Under the pieces are notes generated by a model. The model was not told the DNA's origin. It worked only from the letters and a program-made list of their open reading frames with translations, and did no database searches. A stretch of 64,000 nucleotides of DNA from Spirochaetaceae bacterium (GTDB lineage: Bacteria > Spirochaetota > Spirochaetia > Treponematales > Treponemataceae), in the NCBI GenBank assembly GCA_017416145.1, contig JAFQDD010000016.1, positions 158,464-222,463 of the forward strand, written 5' to 3'. This document shows, piece after piece, positions 14,389-23,317 of this stretch (positions within the stretch are counted from its first letter, which is position 1; each line of letters opens with the position of its first letter). The position numbers and the translations under genes are program-made.

Positions 14389-15339
14389 TTAAAGCAACTT
14401 AAAATCCGGGCCTTCTTCTGTGTTAAAAACTTTCACAGAACAAGCTTCCATACAAACTTCTTCAGAAAAAGCTAAAATATTCTGACTATATGGAGAAAAC
14501 AAATCTTCTGGAGAATATGATAAATCCAAAATCGTCTCTTCCCCTTCTCCACAGGCTCTAGCAAAAGCTCCCTGCAATTTCATTAAATCTTCAACTACAG
14601 GAAAAGCGTGAAAAAGTTTTTTTTCTTCGTACTTAAACTTCAAAAATGATAAAAGCATTTTTTCAATCACAAGGTGATGTTCAGATTTTGGATTAAAACC
14701 AGATTTTAAACTACAATTATTGCATCGTTGCCATTCTGCAAAATCAGAAAGAAATACAGAAGGTTTTATTCGCAAAGGATTTACCACCGACAAAAACCAA
14801 GGAACCGCCCGACCAAAAGTGTAAAAACACTCAATAGCAAAACAAAGATTTTCCACAGTTTTAATATCCTGAGTAGAAAGCACATTTGTTGGCTTTAAGT
14901 TTTCTGTTACAAAGTTAATGTGATTTGGATATTGCAAAATCATAAAATCCACATAAGATTTAAAACTTTTTATAGAAATATCTTTTAGATTTACCACAAA
15001 ACCAAATATCAAACCAGCTTCATTTAGCAAATTTGCTTTTTTTGAAAGATTTTTAGAAAAATTCCCTTCTACTGAATCAAACTCAATATCAAGAGAAGAA
15101 TAAATCGACGAAAATGCTACAACAGTTTCCCTATCAATCATAGAAAGTGGAATTTCAAATTGATATAAAACATCTGGAGCAATTTTTTCAGCCTGAGAAA
15201 CAAAACGCAACAATTTTTGCTTATTTTCAGTAATGGATTTTTGAGAAACTCTAACTTGACGAATTTTCTCCTTTCCTAGAGAAGCCAATTCTTTTTCCAA
15301 AGAGTTTTCTGAAAATGTAAAAATCTTATCTTCTTTCAT
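14389..15339 (-). CDS. uncharacterised protein downstream of asnA
   Basis: The 316-residue soluble protein has no signal peptide or membrane segments. Alternating strands and helices (VLYQFEIPLSMIDRETVV, INFVTENLKPTNVLS) suggest a TIM-barrel-like fold. A Cys pair, RCNNCSL near 205, and later isolated Cys residues do not form a radical SAM motif. I recognise no family. It follows asnA by 30 nt on the same strand, so the two are probably cotranscribed, but a link to asparagine synthesis is not established. It converges on ohrR with a gap of only 9 nt. Confidence 0.6.
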   Translation of the reverse strand: MKEDKIFTFSENSLEKELASLGKEKIRQVRVSQKSITENKQKLLRFVSQAEKIAPDVLYQFEIPLSMIDRETVVAFSSIYSSLDIEFDSVEGNFSKNLSKKANLLNEAGLIFGFVVNLKDISIKSFKSYVDFMILQYPNHINFVTENLKPTNVLSTQDIKTVENLCFAIECFYTFGRAVPWFLSVVNPLRIKPSVFLSDFAEWQRCNNCSLKSGFNPKSEHHLVIEKMLLSFLKFKYEEKKLFHAFPVVEDLMKLQGAFARACGEGEETILDLSYSPEDLFSPYSQNILAFSEEVCMEACSVKVFNTEEGPDFKLL

Positions 15340-15369
15340 ATCGATTTCAAATTGATATTTGAAAAAATC

Positions 15370-16407
15370 CTACAACAAATGGATTCCGTTGGCTTTACAA
15401 GTTTCTACCATTTCTTGTGGCCAAATACTAACCTGAGTTTCTCCAATATGAGCTTTTCGCAAGAAATACATACAAAGTCGAGATTGCCCAATACCGCCAC
15501 CAATAGAAGGAGTTAATTCACCGTTCAAAAGACGCTTATGGAAAAACAAGTTTGCTCTCTCTGGGCAACCACGTTCTTCAAGCTGTGCTTTTAGAGATTC
15601 AGGAGAAACCCGAATACCCATAGAAGAAAGCTCGAAAGCCTGTTCCAAAATTGGGTTCCAAACAAGCAAATCCCCATTCAAACCGTGGTGACCATCTCCA
15701 GCCTCAGAAATCCAGTCATCGTAGTCTGGAGCACGACCATCATGAATAGAACCATCAGCCATTTTCCCACCAATTCCCATAATAAAAACAGCACCATATT
15801 GCTTTGCCACAATATTTTCTCTTTCTTTTGGAGTATTGTTTGGAAAACGACGCTGCAAATCCTCAGCATAAACAAAAGTGATTTCCTCAGGCAAAATCGG
15901 AGTAATTTGAGGATATCTATCGTAAATGTAAAATTCAGTACGTTTTAAACATCTATAAATCTTTTTTACAACATCTTTTAGATAAGATGATGTTCGGTCT
16001 AAATCAGTAATAACCTTTTCCCAGTCCCATTGGTCAACATACAAAGAGTGAATATTGTCCAATTCTTCATCTGCACGAATAGCGTTCATATCAGTGTAAA
16101 TACCAAAATCAGCAGGAAGCTCCATATCAGCAATTTTTACACGCTTCCATTTTGCAAGAGAATGTACAATTTCCATTTTGCTATCATTCAAATCTTTTAC
16201 AGGAAAAGTTACAGCTCGTTCAACACCATTCAAATCATCATTTAACCCAGTATTACATTCAACAAATAAAGGAGCAGTTACACGAGTTAAGTTTAACTCA
16301 GTAGAAAGAGCAAGTTGAAAAAAATCTTTAATCATTACAATAGCATGTTCAGTTTCTTTAACAGAAAGCAAAGATTTGTAACCCTGTGGTATAAATGTTT
16401 TAGACAT
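15370..16407 (-). CDS. asnA: AsnA, aspartate-ammonia ligase
   Basis: The 345-residue class II synthetase-like enzyme makes asparagine from aspartate, ammonia and ATP. Motifs include FIPQGYKSLLSV at the N-terminus, HSLAKWKR near 85, DMNAIRADEELDNIHS, VDQWDWEKVI and the C-terminal GGGIGQSRLCMYFL with the motif-3 Arg. The ATG at 16407 has a GGAGAT ribosome site; a TTG four codons upstream does not. Minus-strand promoter: ACGCAA/TTTATA on the plus strand at 16463-16468 and 16440-16445, i.e. TTGCGT-17-TATAAA. Confidence 0.95.
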   Translation of the reverse strand: MSKTFIPQGYKSLLSVKETEHAIVMIKDFFQLALSTELNLTRVTAPLFVECNTGLNDDLNGVERAVTFPVKDLNDSKMEIVHSLAKWKRVKIADMELPADFGIYTDMNAIRADEELDNIHSLYVDQWDWEKVITDLDRTSSYLKDVVKKIYRCLKRTEFYIYDRYPQITPILPEEITFVYAEDLQRRFPNNTPKERENIVAKQYGAVFIMGIGGKMADGSIHDGRAPDYDDWISEAGDGHHGLNGDLLVWNPILEQAFELSSMGIRVSPESLKAQLEERGCPERANLFFHKRLLNGELTPSIGGGIGQSRLCMYFLRKAHIGETQVSIWPQEMVETCKANGIHLL

Positions 16408-16439
16408 TGAAATCTCCAAATCAAGTAAAAGTATAAGTA

Positions 16440-16468
16440 TTTATATCACTTTGAAGAAAAATACGCAA
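16440..16468 (-). promoter_or_regulatory. asnA promoter
   Basis: Minus strand TTGCGT (16463-16468), 17-nt spacer, TATAAA (16440-16445), about 25 nt upstream of the asnA ribosome site. Confidence 0.45.
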
Positions 16469-16536
16469 TAAAATATGTAAATGAAAAGTATATTAGAAAA
16501 GAAAAATAAGAAACAAAATTTTTAAATAACCATCTA

Positions 16537-16825
16537 CCCACGGCACACTTGAAAAACCGTGCCTAACCATCCAGCCCAATCCCGTGAGCCATACACGGTG
16601 GCAACGTTCGTTCAGAATGCCACCTGAGTTTTCAAACCCCATCACGCAAGCCACCCACGGCACGCTGGAACAGCCGTGCCTAACATCTATCCCAATCCCG
16701 TTAGCCATACACGGTGGCAACGTTCGTTCAGAACGCCACCTGAGTTTTCAAGCCCCATCACGCAAGCCACCCACGGTACGCTGGAACAGCCGTGTCTGAC
16801 ATCTATCCCAGTCACGTGAGCCATC
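16537..16825. repeat. tandem repeat, period 117 bp, about 2.5 units
   Basis: Units begin with CCCACGG at 16537, 16654 and 16770, giving periods of 117 and 116 bp. Each holds two stems: GGCACG/CGTGCC around a short loop, and GGTGGC/GCCACC around AACGTTCGTTCAGAA. The array is much more GC-rich than its surroundings. One minus-strand frame is open through the first unit boundary, with each unit coding 39 residues (RHGCSSVPWVACVMG and RVWLTGLGWM blocks). The 116-bp step breaks that frame. No start signal supports a protein. It lies upstream of asnA and next to repeat family 1 copy B. Confidence 0.85.
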
Positions 16826-16849
16826 AACCCCAGAAACCAGAACAATCCC

Positions 16850-17004
16850 CCTTGCCCAGAGTCCAGAGGGCGGCAGCCCTTTGGTCGTGCAAGGAAAGGT
16901 CGGGGGTTTGGGGGTAGGAAAAACTACGCTTCGAAAGTAGTTGGTTTTCCTACCCCCAAATTTTACCAGCTTTAGCAAAGCTGATTCCCCCTCAAAAACT
17001 TGAG
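16850..17004 (-). repeat. multi-hairpin dispersed repeat, family 1, copy B
   Basis: On the minus strand: CTCAAG-TTTTTGAG hairpin, TCAGCTTTGCTAAAGCTGGTAAA, and the long stem GGGGGTAGGAAAA/TTTTTCCTACCCCC with inner ACTAC pairing and a TTTCGA loop. Then CCCCCGACCTTTCC and ACGACCAAAGGGC. The first hairpin has CTCAA/TTGAG where copies A and C have CCCAA/TTGGG, a compensated change. The last part diverges from the other copies. It lies 8 nt beyond the stop of the NCS2 permease gene. Confidence 0.8.
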
Positions 17005-17011
17005 AAAAGCC

Positions 17012-18313
17012 CTAAGCTTTAATTGCTTCAAAAATTAGATTTGCAATAAAAATCACTGCTAAAACCCAAGTAACAACAGGCACTTCTTTAGCTTTTTTAC
17101 CAGCAATTTTACAAATTACATAAGAAATCATACCGAATGCAATACCTTTTGAAATTGAGTAAGCAAATGGCATAACCATAATTGTAATAAATGCTGGAAT
17201 TCCTTCTGTTAAATCTTGGAAATCAATAGAAGAAATTGATTGCATCATCAAGAATCCAACGAAAATTAGTGCTGGAGCTGTTGCTGCACTAGGAATCAAT
17301 GCAAATAATGGTGTAAAGAAAAGAGCTAGTAAGAACATAATTGCTGTTACAACTGAAGAAAGACCTGTGCGTCCACCAGCTGCAACACCTGATGAAGATT
17401 CAACAAAAGATGTAACAGTTGAAGTACCAAGACAAGCACCAGCTACTGTACCAATAGCGTCAGCAAGTAAAGCACCTTTTACGTTTGGAATATTTCCTTT
17501 TTCATCAACAAGACCAGCTTGTTCTGTAACACCCATTAGAGTACCGATTGTATCAAACAAGTCTGTGAATAAGAATGTGAAGAATACAATGAAGAATTTT
17601 CCAGTTAATACACTACCCCATTCAAATTTAAATAGAAGTGGAGCTTCTGGTAGTGAAAATGGTTTCCATCCTTCTGGAACAGTTGTTACACCAAATGGAA
17701 TACCAACAATTGTTGTTAATGCAATACCAATTAAGATTGCACCTGGAACTTTTAGAATGTAAAGTACGATTGTAATTACAAGACCAATAATTGCTACCAA
17801 AGCAGAAGGAACATTCAAGTTTACAAATCCAATAATTGTACCAGTATCAGAAGAAGTAATTCCGGCATTGCTTAATCCGATTAAACAGATAAACAATCCA
17901 ATACCAACAGCAACAGCTTTTCTTAGTGTTGCAGGGATTGAATTGATAATTGCTTCACGAACACCGAATAGAGAAAGTAAAATGAATAAAATACCTTCTA
18001 ATAAAACAGCTGTTAAAGCAAATTGCCATGAACAACCCATTCCAAAACATACTGTGTAAGTAAAGAATGCGTTTAACCCCATACCAGGTGCCAAAGCTAC
18101 TGGTAAGTTTGCCAAAAATGCCATAACCAAAGTTGCAATTGCAGAAGCAATAGCTGTTGCTGTGAAAACGCCACCAAAAGGCATTCCAGTTTCTGACAAC
18201 ATTCCAGGATTTACTGCAAGGATATAAGCCATAGCCAAGAAAGTTGTAATACCGGCAACAACTTCTCTACCTACAGTAGTTCCTCTCTCCTGAAGTTTGA
18301 ATAACTTTTCCAT
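17012..18313 (-). CDS. NCS2-family purine (adenine/guanine/hypoxanthine-type) permease
   Basis: The 433-residue membrane protein has about 13 helices. It has the AzgA/PbuG-type signatures EVVAGITTFLAMAYILAVNP, ALAPGMGLNAFFTYTVC and, late, FTFLFTDLFDTIGTLMGV. This subfamily imports purine bases by H+ symport; the exact base cannot be told from sequence. The ATG at 18313 has a GAGGAG ribosome site. I see no purine riboswitch in the 120-bp upstream gap, which is mostly A/T runs and the terminator of the next gene. Repeat copy B lies just past its stop. Confidence 0.9.
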   Translation of the reverse strand: MEKLFKLQERGTTVGREVVAGITTFLAMAYILAVNPGMLSETGMPFGGVFTATAIASAIATLVMAFLANLPVALAPGMGLNAFFTYTVCFGMGCSWQFALTAVLLEGILFILLSLFGVREAIINSIPATLRKAVAVGIGLFICLIGLSNAGITSSDTGTIIGFVNLNVPSALVAIIGLVITIVLYILKVPGAILIGIALTTIVGIPFGVTTVPEGWKPFSLPEAPLLFKFEWGSVLTGKFFIVFFTFLFTDLFDTIGTLMGVTEQAGLVDEKGNIPNVKGALLADAIGTVAGACLGTSTVTSFVESSSGVAAGGRTGLSSVVTAIMFLLALFFTPLFALIPSAATAPALIFVGFLMMQSISSIDFQDLTEGIPAFITIMVMPFAYSISKGIAFGMISYVICKIAGKKAKEVPVVTWVLAVIFIANLIFEAIKA

Positions 18314-18412
18314 TATTTTACTCCTCATATCTGGAAAATTTGATAAAATATTATACAACATAAAGTTTTTTTTTACAAATTGTTATTTCTCTTGATAAAA
18401 ATGATAAAAAAA

Positions 18413-18461
18413 GCAAAAAAAAACTGTCTATAGTTTATATCAAATAAACCTCATAGACAGT
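18413..18461 (-). terminator. intrinsic terminator of the signalling/VanY cluster
   Basis: On the minus strand ACTGTCTAT and ATAGACAGT pair around an inner GTTTAT/ATAAAC stem and are followed by at least nine T. It ends the transcript of the D,D-carboxypeptidase-like lipoprotein. Confidence 0.85.
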
Positions 18462-18482
18462 CTGTTAAGTGATATAGCAAAA

Positions 18483-19343
18483 TTAGTTCACTTTTGGAGT
18501 AATATCTGCATTTTTATATAAATCAATAAAATCCATCATATATTGTTGAACATTGTTAAACCATTTTTCCTGCATGAAAACAGCACTTTGTCCAATATAT
18601 CTGTAGTGCCAACATTCCCAGCGATAACCTGTAACTGGCTCATATCCCTCTGGAAAGGAAAGTGAAAAACCATACTTATGAGCATTTGCCTCAAGCCATT
18701 TTCCAGACTTTGTTTCAGCAAACTCATCTGTAATCGAACCAAAGTCTATGGCTGTTCCGGTTTGATGTTGACTTGTTCCAGGAGCGGCACTTTCTCTATC
18801 CGCAGCTTCTTTTCCCATTTGTCGAACATTTCGCTCATAAATTGTTTTTTGATAATCATAACTACGATATGTAGAACTTACCACAAGATTTGAGATTCCA
18901 TCAGCTTTTGCAGCGATAGCCATTTTTCGAAGAGCTTCTTCTACACAAACTCGCAAACTCAAATCAGTTCGACTAATGGCATAATCATTGTTTTTTTCCA
19001 ATGGGAGCAAATCCTCTGGAACAAAACTATTTGCAAGATAATGCCTTTTATCAACCAGTAAAAGCAAACCATTTTCATCCGAAGCAATTAGATTATTAAT
19101 ATCTTGGATAAAATCAGCAGTATTACCTTGAATATTATCAGCAATAGCATTGATTTCTTCTTCATATCCTGCTTTATAGTAAATATTTCTAAAAGAATCT
19201 AAAGCTATAACTAACCGTTGTTCATCAGGAGAAAGCACAATTTCAGGTTCCTCTGCTTTCTTTGCTTTTGAACAAGAAAAAAGACAAGAAATTTCTAAAA
19301 GTAAAAACAAAGAAAGACACAAATATAAAAATCTCTTTGTCAT
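18483..19343 (-). CDS. M15-family D-alanyl-D-alanine carboxypeptidase-like lipoprotein (VanY-like)
   Basis: The 286-residue protein has a lipoprotein signal (hydrophobic core, LFSC with Cys24). The C-terminal half is a VanY/M15 peptidase domain with zinc-site motif SQHQTGTAIDFG and the catalytic EcWHYRY block in WECWHYRYIG; SSTYRSYDYQKTIYE precedes them, as in the family. It should trim the terminal D-Ala of peptidoglycan stem peptides in the periplasm. It follows the STAS gene by 2 nt, so the cell-wall enzyme is probably cotranscribed with the phosphatase signalling genes. Confidence 0.88.
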   Translation of the reverse strand: MTKRFLYLCLSLFLLLEISCLFSCSKAKKAEEPEIVLSPDEQRLVIALDSFRNIYYKAGYEEEINAIADNIQGNTADFIQDINNLIASDENGLLLLVDKRHYLANSFVPEDLLPLEKNNDYAISRTDLSLRVCVEEALRKMAIAAKADGISNLVVSSTYRSYDYQKTIYERNVRQMGKEAADRESAAPGTSQHQTGTAIDFGSITDEFAETKSGKWLEANAHKYGFSLSFPEGYEPVTGYRWECWHYRYIGQSAVFMQEKWFNNVQQYMMDFIDLYKNADITPKVN

Positions 19344-19345
19344 TT

Positions 19346-19672
19346 TTAAACCACCTCTGTTACAGAGTGAATAATATTAAATGTGTCAGTAAAACCAGTG
19401 GAATTTATGGCATTTAGTGCTTCAACAGACGGATTCATCATATAGAAAACATTTCCACATTCTTCTCCATCATTAAATACACCCATAAATACGCCCAATC
19501 CAGAAGAATCTATACTTTGTACATTTGATAAATCAACTACTAGATTTGTTTCTTGAATATAAGAATAAGCTTTTGCTTTAAAATCAACAAAAGTATAGGA
19601 ACTAATTACACCGCCTAATTCAAGTAAAATGTAATTGGCACCACGTTTTTCTGTTATAGTTAAGACGTCCAT
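19346..19672 (-). CDS. STAS-domain anti-sigma factor antagonist
   Basis: The 108-residue single-domain STAS protein of the SpoIIAA/RsbV type has the phosphorylated serine in the SIDSSGLGVFMG motif. In partner-switching systems an RsbW/SpoIIAB kinase phosphorylates it and a SpoIIE/RsbU phosphatase dephosphorylates it, which frees a sigma factor or other target. Two SpoIIE-type phosphatases lie directly upstream (13-nt gap), but no kinase or sigma gene is in the window. Confidence 0.9.
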   Translation of the reverse strand: MDVLTITEKRGANYILLELGGVISSYTFVDFKAKAYSYIQETNLVVDLSNVQSIDSSGLGVFMGVFNDGEECGNVFYMMNPSVEALNAINSTGFTDTFNIIHSVTEVV

Positions 19673-19685
19673 TTATCTCCCCTTA

Positions 19686-21830
19686 TTATTTTGTAAGATA
19701 TTTCATAATTACAACACTTACGTCGTCTTCAAGTTCTTTTGATGTAAAGTCTAAAAGTTGGTCATACAAGAATTGGCTCATTTTTTCACCTGGGAATCCA
19801 AGATTTTCCACAATTGATTGAGAAATTCTGTCTTTTCCAAACATTTCACCACGAATATTTTTTGCATTTAATAATCCGTCTGTACAAGCTAAAACAATGT
19901 CACCAGGATTAAACTTTACCTTTTTTACTTTTAGGAGTTTTTCAATATTTTTAACAAATCCTAAAACTCTTCCTTCACCTTGGATTTCGATAACATTGTT
20001 GTAAGATTGGTTATACATCAACAAAGCTGGAACTCCACAGTTTAGGTAATACAAGGTATTTTCTGTAAAATCAATCAATCCAAAAACACCAGCAAAGAAA
20101 GTTCCCTTTGGCAAATTATCACGGATAAAAACATTTACCTTTTGCACAAGTTGTTTAAAATCCTTTGTTTCAGCCAAGAAGGTTCTAACAATAGACTTCA
20201 AGATAACAGATGACATACTTGCGTTGATACCTTTTCCACTAATATCACCAAGTACTATCATATGTTTTGTATCATTTAATTTAATAAAGTCCACATATTC
20301 ACCACCAAGGTTGTGGGCGGCAATCGACAAATATCCAACATCAACTTTTGGATTTTTGATAAAGTCCATATTTTCTTGAATTGACTGGATAATTTGTCCA
20401 GACATCTGGATTTCTCGGTTTACAGTACCAACAACAGATTCGTTTGTAATATTTTTTAAGTAGTAACCAAAAACGAAGAAATATGAATAAAAACGATTGA
20501 AAACTGCAAAGTCGTAATCTGTATACTCGTTTCCAAGATATTTTTCACCGAGAAGCATAGCACTAAAAACGTGTCCACCTTCTGCAAGTAAAATCAAAAC
20601 TTCAGTTTTTGTTTCTTCAAACAAATCGTTTAATTCTTTTTTTACACTTAACAAGTAGCGTTTTGTTTCCACTTGATTTTTGAAAATAACCATTTTGTTT
20701 GCACTGGTAGCACAAGAAAAAATTGGGCTTTTTGAAGGAATTTTAATTTGTTTATTATCAGAACTATATAAAGTTACCAAACCTTCATCACCTGATTCAA
20801 TAAGGAAGTCTACATCATCAGTATGAACATTGTCTTTAAAATATCCTCTAAGTTGTTCAAAAAGAACTTCTGGACTTTCTGTATAATCCAAAGATGCAAG
20901 GTCTTTTTCAAATTGTTGGATATAGTTTGTTGTTCTATTTCTGCGGAATTTTTTCAAATATTTTGAAATCTGATATCGAGCAAACAAAAGAACACCAATT
21001 ATTGCACCATAAATAACCATAAAAAGTGCAATATTAGTAATTCTTAGAGGTTGTAAAATTGTATAGAATAAACCTGCCAAAAATCCTAATACTAGATAAT
21101 TTACAGCAAAATCTATAGCAGCGGCCAAAAGAGTTTTTATATCAAATAAAACTGATTGCAAAACGATTTTGTACAATAAATAGATTTCAAAAGCAAAACC
21201 GAAAGGCAAAAGCAAGTCAAAACTTGGAATAAGTGAACCACCAATGTATCCAAATCCGAAGAAAGTTGCCCAACCCAAAACTACAACAGCTGCCACCAAA
21301 ACCATTTGTTGTCTATAAAGTTTGTTTTTTGTAACTTCAATTCGCAAAAAGATAGAAATCACAGAAATAGCAGGTAGTCCAGCAAGGAAAACCATCTCAT
21401 AAATTGCATCCCAGTGAATCCCAAACAAAGGAAATTCTTGGGCTTGTACAACTAGTCCGTGGGAAATTGATGTAGAAACAAAATCAACTTTTGTGAAAGT
21501 GATATAAAATCCCAAAACAAGCAATGCAACTACAAGTATTTTGTTTAGTACCGTACTTTTACAACTTGGAAATCTACAAACATAACTGGTTACAAGAATT
21601 GAAAAATATGCAATTAAAAGCATATAGATTTTTCCAGCTATACTAGCAATCTGATTATTTCCCCAAAAATTAAAGAGGATACTAATCGCATTCATCAAAG
21701 CCACAACAGCCAAAATGAGAATTGGACTAATCAACTGTTTTGTTCGAGTTGCTTCCGAGTGCATATCTGCAAAAGAAGAAAACCATACTAAAATTGAAAA
21801 CAAAAAGACATTTAATAAAATATAAACCAT
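19686..21830 (-). CDS. membrane-bound SpoIIE-type PP2C phosphatase (7TM-like sensor)
   Basis: The 714-residue protein has seven to eight N-terminal membrane segments to about residue 290 and a linker with a GAF-like region. The SpoIIE-type phosphatase domain fills the last 200 residues: GGEYVDF, VLGDISGKGINAS, CTDGLLNAK and LEDDVSVVIM. Usual GGDYYD reads GGEYVD and the usual Glu after TDG is Asn, so the metal site is slightly altered. The ATG at 21830 has a GAGG site; its gene abuts the second phosphatase gene, so the two are coupled. It presumably dephosphorylates the STAS protein next door in response to a membrane or envelope signal. Confidence 0.88.
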   Translation of the reverse strand: MVYILLNVFLFSILVWFSSFADMHSEATRTKQLISPILILAVVALMNAISILFNFWGNNQIASIAGKIYMLLIAYFSILVTSYVCRFPSCKSTVLNKILVVALLVLGFYITFTKVDFVSTSISHGLVVQAQEFPLFGIHWDAIYEMVFLAGLPAISVISIFLRIEVTKNKLYRQQMVLVAAVVVLGWATFFGFGYIGGSLIPSFDLLLPFGFAFEIYLLYKIVLQSVLFDIKTLLAAAIDFAVNYLVLGFLAGLFYTILQPLRITNIALFMVIYGAIIGVLLFARYQISKYLKKFRRNRTTNYIQQFEKDLASLDYTESPEVLFEQLRGYFKDNVHTDDVDFLIESGDEGLVTLYSSDNKQIKIPSKSPIFSCATSANKMVIFKNQVETKRYLLSVKKELNDLFEETKTEVLILLAEGGHVFSAMLLGEKYLGNEYTDYDFAVFNRFYSYFFVFGYYLKNITNESVVGTVNREIQMSGQIIQSIQENMDFIKNPKVDVGYLSIAAHNLGGEYVDFIKLNDTKHMIVLGDISGKGINASMSSVILKSIVRTFLAETKDFKQLVQKVNVFIRDNLPKGTFFAGVFGLIDFTENTLYYLNCGVPALLMYNQSYNNVIEIQGEGRVLGFVKNIEKLLKVKKVKFNPGDIVLACTDGLLNAKNIRGEMFGKDRISQSIVENLGFPGEKMSQFLYDQLLDFTSKELEDDVSVVIMKYLTK

Positions 21831-21831
21831 A

Positions 21832-23214
21832 TTAGCCCTCAACCTTTACTGTTAGCATAGTAACGTCATCACGAAGTTTTTTATCGCCGTTGTAAGACAA
21901 TACCAAGTCTGCAATATCATTGATAATGTGATGTGCAGATTTATATGCACTATTTTTAATTGTATTCAAATACAATTCTGTATCACCAAGTTCAACACCG
22001 TTTTCGTCCATTACTTCAGAAACACCATCAGATGCCATAAGAATTAAGTCATCTCGGAAAAGACGTTGTTCTGCAACTTCTACTTCATCTAAATCGATAA
22101 TACCAATCAAACTACAATTTGATGTAAGTGGCTTAATTTTGTATCCATCTGGAGCACGAGTAACGATAATTGGGTCAGACATAGAAGCATTTACATAGCG
22201 AATTGTCATTTTTTCTGTATCAATAATACCTATGAACAATACTGTGTATTTATCCTGCAAGTGCATTCCTTTAATAGCTTTATCAATAGCTTTTACAACA
22301 CCAGCCAAATCTTCTTTATTTCCAATGATTTTTACAGTGTTCATTACCAAACCCATAACCAAAGCAGCTGCAAGACCTTTACCAGAAACGTCTCCAAGCA
22401 TAACAAGGGTTTTATGTTCATCCATTGGTAAAACTGTGTAATAGTCTCCAGAAACATTTACAAGAGGACGGAAATAAGCTGCAATATCAAGTTTACTAAT
22501 TTCAGGAATCTTTTGAGGAAGGAAAGAACGCTGAGTTTCTGCAAGTTGTTCCCATTCTTGAGAAAGACCTGCAATTTCTGTTAATTCAGCGATTGTTTTT
22601 GAACGATCTTCAAATCTCTCAAATTCTTCAAAAAGTCGCTGATAAATAAGATTATCAAAAAGATGAGTATATCTACAAAATACATAAAGATGTTTTTTGT
22701 GAGTTGAAAGGAAAAATCCTCGGGAATTTCTAATATTTGAAACAACTCCAAGTTCATCACCAAGGAAATAAACACCATCTTTCCAAGATTCTGGGAAGTT
22801 CATTTCTAGTTGATTAGAAGTTTTTTCTGCAGCAGTTAATCTGTCTGGACTGTTATAAATGATGTAATTAGTTTCAGCATCTACATACAAAACAGAACAG
22901 TCTGCTTCATCTTCTAAAACATCGTGAATTGCTTCAATAAAATCATCAACTGTATAAGAAAAACGTAACCGTTCAATAAATTTCGTTAATAATCCAGTTT
23001 CATAAGTCGTTAAAACCTTATCTTGTACCCTTTCTATTGCATTATTGGATAGATTTACAGATACCAACAATAATATCGTAAAAATTACCCCTGCAATTCC
23101 AACTGAAACTCCAAAAGAAGTTTTTGGAACTAAATACAAAGTTAGAAAAACACAAATTAAACCAATAACAATATTGGATGTGAATACAATTATTCTTCTA
23201 CGTGCTTTGAACAT
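21832..23214 (-). CDS. membrane-anchored SpoIIE-type PP2C phosphatase
   Basis: The 460-residue protein has two N-terminal membrane helices, a coiled/GAF-like middle (FIEAIHDVLEDEADCSVLYV) and an intact C-terminal PP2C domain: SGDYYTV, LGDVSGKGLAAAL, ASDGVSEVMDE and LRDDVTML. All expected metal-binding aspartates are present. The ATG at 23214 has a GAGG site; a TTG four codons upstream reads through the same site and is less likely. It is the first gene of the phosphatase-phosphatase-STAS-VanY cluster. Confidence 0.9.
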   Translation of the reverse strand: MFKARRRIIVFTSNIVIGLICVFLTLYLVPKTSFGVSVGIAGVIFTILLLVSVNLSNNAIERVQDKVLTTYETGLLTKFIERLRFSYTVDDFIEAIHDVLEDEADCSVLYVDAETNYIIYNSPDRLTAAEKTSNQLEMNFPESWKDGVYFLGDELGVVSNIRNSRGFFLSTHKKHLYVFCRYTHLFDNLIYQRLFEEFERFEDRSKTIAELTEIAGLSQEWEQLAETQRSFLPQKIPEISKLDIAAYFRPLVNVSGDYYTVLPMDEHKTLVMLGDVSGKGLAAALVMGLVMNTVKIIGNKEDLAGVVKAIDKAIKGMHLQDKYTVLFIGIIDTEKMTIRYVNASMSDPIIVTRAPDGYKIKPLTSNCSLIGIIDLDEVEVAEQRLFRDDLILMASDGVSEVMDENGVELGDTELYLNTIKNSAYKSAHHIINDIADLVLSYNGDKKLRDDVTMLTVKVEG

Positions 23215-23317
23215 ACTTTTCCTCAAAAGATGATTTTAGACTGATGTACTAGTGCAAACTAAAACTGTCCGCAAACTAGTATATCACATTATCGGCAGAA
23301 ATGAGTAAAAAATTATG

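Noticed and set aside
14389..15339. Radical SAM enzyme
   Set aside because: The fold pattern is barrel-like but the CxxxCxxC cluster motif is absent.
15678..15948. Overlapping frames inside asnA
   Set aside because: Shadows of a well-conserved gene.
16493..16720. 75-residue minus-strand protein in the tandem repeat
   Set aside because: No ribosome site, and the 116-bp third step breaks the frame; treated as repeat, with the 39-codon period noted as a finding.
16537..16825. CRISPR array
   Set aside because: The whole 117-bp unit is repeated with no unique spacers, and there are no cas genes.
18314..18482. Purine riboswitch upstream of the NCS2 permease
   Set aside because: The gap contains only the neighbouring terminator and A/T runs; no three-way junction or conserved purine-aptamer core is visible.
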